A DNA stretch of 64,000 bases, taken from contig QVOM02000071.1 in NCBI GenBank assembly GCA_003586115.2, forward strand, positions 1,264,149 to 1,328,148, given 5' to 3'. Below, in pieces: positions 61,688-64,000 of this stretch; position 1 is the stretch's first letter, and each line of letters begins with the position of its first letter. A program made the position numbers and the translations under genes. The DNA comes from Salvator merianae. Taxonomy: Eukaryota; Chordata; Lepidosauria; Squamata; Teiidae. Below the pieces are notes generated by a model. The model worked only from the letters and a program-made list of their open reading frames with translations, was not told where the DNA came from and ran no database searches.

Positions 61688-62885
61688 TATAGAATCATAG
61701 AATCATAGAGTTGGAAGGGACCTCCAGGGTCATCGAGTCCAACCCCCTGCTCAATGCAGGATTCACTACACCATCCTAGACAGATATTTGTCCAGCCTTT
61801 CCTTGATGATCTCCAGCGAAGGAGAGCCCACCACCTCCTGTGGTAACCTGTTCCAGTGACTGATTGCCCTTACGGTCAGAAAGTTTTTCCTAATATCTAG
61901 CCTGTATCTACTCCCTTGAAGTTTCATCCCATTGTTTCTAGTCCTTCCTTCTTGTGCAACTGAGAATAGGGCCAATCCTTCTGCACTGTGACAGCCCTTC
62001 AGATACTTGAAAACAGCTATCATATCTCCTCTCAGTCTTCTCTTCTGCAGGCTAAACATTCCTAGGTCCTTTAACCGTTCATCGTAGGACATGGTTTGCA
62101 AACCGCTCACCATTTTGGTCGCCCTTCTCTGAACTTGTTCCAGTTTGTCAATGTCCCTTTTAAACTGGGGTGCCCAGAACTGGACACAATACTCCAGATG
62201 AGGTCTGACCAAGGAAGAGTAAAGTGGGACAATTACTTCTCGTGATCTAGACTCTATACTCCTCTTGATATAGCCCAGGATGGTGTTTGCCTTTTTTGCA
62301 GCTGCATCACACTGTTGACTCATGTTTAATCTATGATCTACTAGTACACCCAGATCCTTTTCACATGTGCTGTTGCTCAGCGAGATTCCTCCCATTCCGT
62401 ATTGGATATTGTCATTTTTCTTACCTAGATGTAAAACTTTGCATTTCTCCCTGTTAAATGTCATTCTGTTAGTTTCAGCCCGCTGTTCAAGCTTGTCCAA
62501 ATCCTTTTGAATCCTCTCCTTCTCCTCCCTAGTGTTAGCAACCCCTCCTAGCTTTGTGTCGTCTGCAAATTTGATCAGCGTCCCCTCAACACCTTCATCC
62601 AGATCGTTTATAAAAATGTTGAACAGCAATGGGCCCAAGACAGAGCCTTGCGGTACGCCACTCGAGACAGTCTTCCAATCGGATGTGAAGCCATTTATGA
62701 CCACTCTTTGAGTACGATCACTAAGCCAGTTATGAATCCACCTAACAGTTGTCCTGTCAATCCCATATTTGATCATTTTTTCAATAATTATAGTATGAGA
62801 CACCTTGTCAAATGCTTTGCTAAAGTCAAGATATATTATGTCCACAGCCTTTCCTCGATCGATCCATCCAGTTATTTTGTCATAA
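61688..62885 (-). mobile_element. CR1 LINE, antisense, 5'-truncated
   Basis: Its 3' terminus at 61688-61720 has the tandem CATAGAAT octamers typical of CR1. The 5' end is cut within RT at KITGWIDRGKAVDIIYLDFS. Inserted into the LINE at 57180-63310. Confidence 0.92.
61766..62845 (-). pseudogene. CR1 ORF2: RT palm to C-terminus, open over 359 codons
   Basis: One uninterrupted frame: MDIIYLDFSKAFDKVSHTII, SSGVPQGSVLGPLLFNIFIN, the catalytic box IKFADDTKLGGVA, GISLSNSTCEKDLGVLVDHR, LYSSLVRPHLEYCVQFWAPQ, QRRATKMVSGLQTMSYDERL and FSLQKRRLRGDMIAVFKYLK, ending IIKERLDKYLSRMV. All RT core motifs from motif A on are intact, but the endonuclease and RT N-terminus are missing. The M at the start is only the first in-frame methionine of a truncated protein. 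Lack of stops shows this is among the youngest insertions of the window. Confidence 0.93.
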
Positions 62886-63489
62886 TGGCCATTACTAATC
62901 TGCTACATCAGTTTCAAGAAGGTATTTGACATTCCACACAGAGAATCAGTATCAAACATGTTAAGAACATATGATAACTCACAACACCAAATTAATATTT
63001 TCCAAGACCTCCATTTAAATTCCAATTGCTGAATGAGGACTGTTAACAGCATCAGTGATTTCTTCAGCATTGATACTGGAATATTGCATGGATTGTACTC
63101 CCATCACTTATGTTTCTTTTGACCATGGAGTTTATTCTGAAGAAAGTTCAGTGGGGTAAATTTAGCCATCTCATGGAAAGGTCAGATTAGGCTCCCAGAC
63201 TTGGACTTTGGGGATGATACTGTAAGAAGCACAAATGAGAGAATGCCTACAGGATATGACTAAAATTTGGAAGTGGAACCTGGCAAAACGGGCAAAATAA
63301 AAATTTTTCTTAGCTTTCATTATGTGAATTATTCTTGTATTCAGGCGTCCTAACGTATTTCATATTAATAAAGCAAAGATATAGGATTTTTTTCACTGCA
63401 AGATATTCAAGAAGGGCTCAGTCATATAAAGAAATCTGTAGTGCGTGAATCTGTAAAAAATACTCTGCCTATATATTGTCTTTATAACT

Positions 63490-63534
63490 GTACTATACTA
63501 TACTATACTATACTATACTATACTATACTATACT
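63490..63534. repeat. (ACTAT)n microsatellite
   Basis: About nine tandem pentamers, perfect by eye. Confidence 0.95.
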
Positions 63535-63539
63535 GTATT

Positions 63540-63622
63540 TTAATGTTTTTATTAATTGTAACCCATCCTGGACCCATATGCTGAAGGGTAAAAATATAAA
63601 CAACTAGAAATAAATAAATAGT
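63540..63622 (+). mobile_element. L2-type LINE 3' UTR remnant
   Basis: TTGTAACCCATCCTGGACCC...GAAGGGTAAAAATATAAA and an AAATAAATAAATA tail match the L2 3' end, decayed. Confidence 0.6.
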
Positions 63623-64000
63623 TAATAGAGGACTAGGCTTCCTCTAGGAACCATGTGTGGGATAGTGAAGTCCAACAATCTAAGCTGGCATTCTAATGGA
63701 GTTATAGACCCCTAGGGGCAGACAAACTTGCTTTCCCCTACCGAACATGATACTGTATGTGACAGCCAGAAAGAAATATGGGAAGGCAAGCAACTGCTTC
63801 ACCCAAGAACTCTGCTCTGTGATTATTTTGCCAGGGAGGCAAACTAGAGGAAGGATATTTGATGTGGGATTGTTTAAGGTCTTGGCCACAATGGAGATTA
63901 GGTAAACTGCTGTACTGTGAGTGGGAGCTATGGAAACACTGTCAAGGAGACTATCCTAATGCTCAAGTCTAGTCGTTAGGTTGAGAGAGCGTAGTGGAAT

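Larger units (their letters stand above)
57180..63310 (+). mobile_element. Decayed LINE split by two antisense insertions
   Basis: Endonuclease blocks are at 57190-57480 (QIDFLGISEMKLTGSSRMVS, KTVLYSRNNDQHVYGI, YVPTKDAEKDL-like) and near 57785 (DVGSKLYLLTPSFRFQLKKK). The linker before RT is at 58330-58500 (NYFKEILNQPHPAKSASVP, TNVDLDQITAEL). The RT palm resumes only at 62905-63250: YISFKKVFDIPHRESVSNML, SDFFSIDTGI, ISWKGQIRLPDLDFGDDTVR (FADD box mutated to FGDD). An L1 at 58520-61560 and a CR1 at 61688-62885 interrupt it. The pattern FIDFKKAFDS.HR and DLDFADD marks an RTE/Jockey-related family; exact clade not assigned. Confidence 0.7.
63311..64000. other. NSD2 intron with L2 tail and microsatellite
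   Basis: Apart from the two features listed separately below, nothing recognised. Confidence 0.4.

Noticed and set aside
50656..64000. Search for the NSD2 start-codon exon and N-terminal half of the PWWP
   Set aside because: No minus-strand segment encoding a PWWP signature was found, so the exon is presumed to lie beyond 64000.

Overview
The window is vertebrate chromosomal DNA, most likely from a squamate reptile (lizard or snake). Two things point there. Six exons of a vertebrate gene, NSD2, are recognisable on the minus strand. The rest is a dense mix of transposons: CR1, L2, L1 and two other LINE types, Ty1/copia, Ty3/gypsy with a chromodomain remnant, an ERV-type solo LTR, hAT elements and a tRNA-derived SINE, with many nested insertions. 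That variety is typical of squamates and unlike mammals or birds. I cannot name the species.

Host gene. NSD2 (histone H3K36 methyltransferase; WHSC1/MMSET) runs right to left. Its exons lie at 50489-50655 (C-terminal half of the first PWWP domain), 49727-50212 (basic linker), 30182-30326 (HMG-box), 27613-27731, 20605-20686 and 18469-18584. All have GT/AG boundaries, and their phases chain into one open frame of 1,115 nt. The upstream exon with the start codon and the first half of the PWWP lies beyond 64000. The downstream PHD, second PWWP and SET exons were not found between 1 and 18468 and presumably lie to the left. Almost everything else is therefore NSD2 intron filled with repeats.

Layout. 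1-1707 is the tail of a Ty1/copia element with its 3' LTR. 1780-2830 is a CR1 endonuclease piece and 2855-4260 a Ty3/gypsy pol piece. 5255-5565 is an L2 tail. 7668-8110 holds CR1 pieces, 8520-9740 L1, and 10813-12602 an L1 with 17-bp target-site duplications and a SINE inside it. 13160-16936 is a long L2 copy interrupted by a 592-bp solo LTR with a 4-bp duplication. 18469-30326 holds four NSD2 exons among smaller repeats, including a 177-bp GC-rich palindrome and a short hairpin. 33150-36700 is L2 and CR1 wreckage. 36951-37240 is a perfect 145-bp tandem duplication. 39500-44859 is a full-length but decayed Ty3/gypsy chromovirus with both LTRs. 44890-47295 is another L2. 49112-49426 is a hAT element with a perfect 8-bp duplication and an L2 tail inside it. 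49727-50655 holds two NSD2 exons. 51900-53360 is a decayed LINE. 57180-63310 is another decayed LINE into which an L1 and a CR1, both antisense, have jumped.

No operon, CRISPR array, toxin system or other new functional system is visible. The most interesting items are structural: the exact tandem duplication, the palindrome, the hairpin, dated nested insertions, and two closely related L1 copies in opposite orientation on either side of the NSD2 exons.
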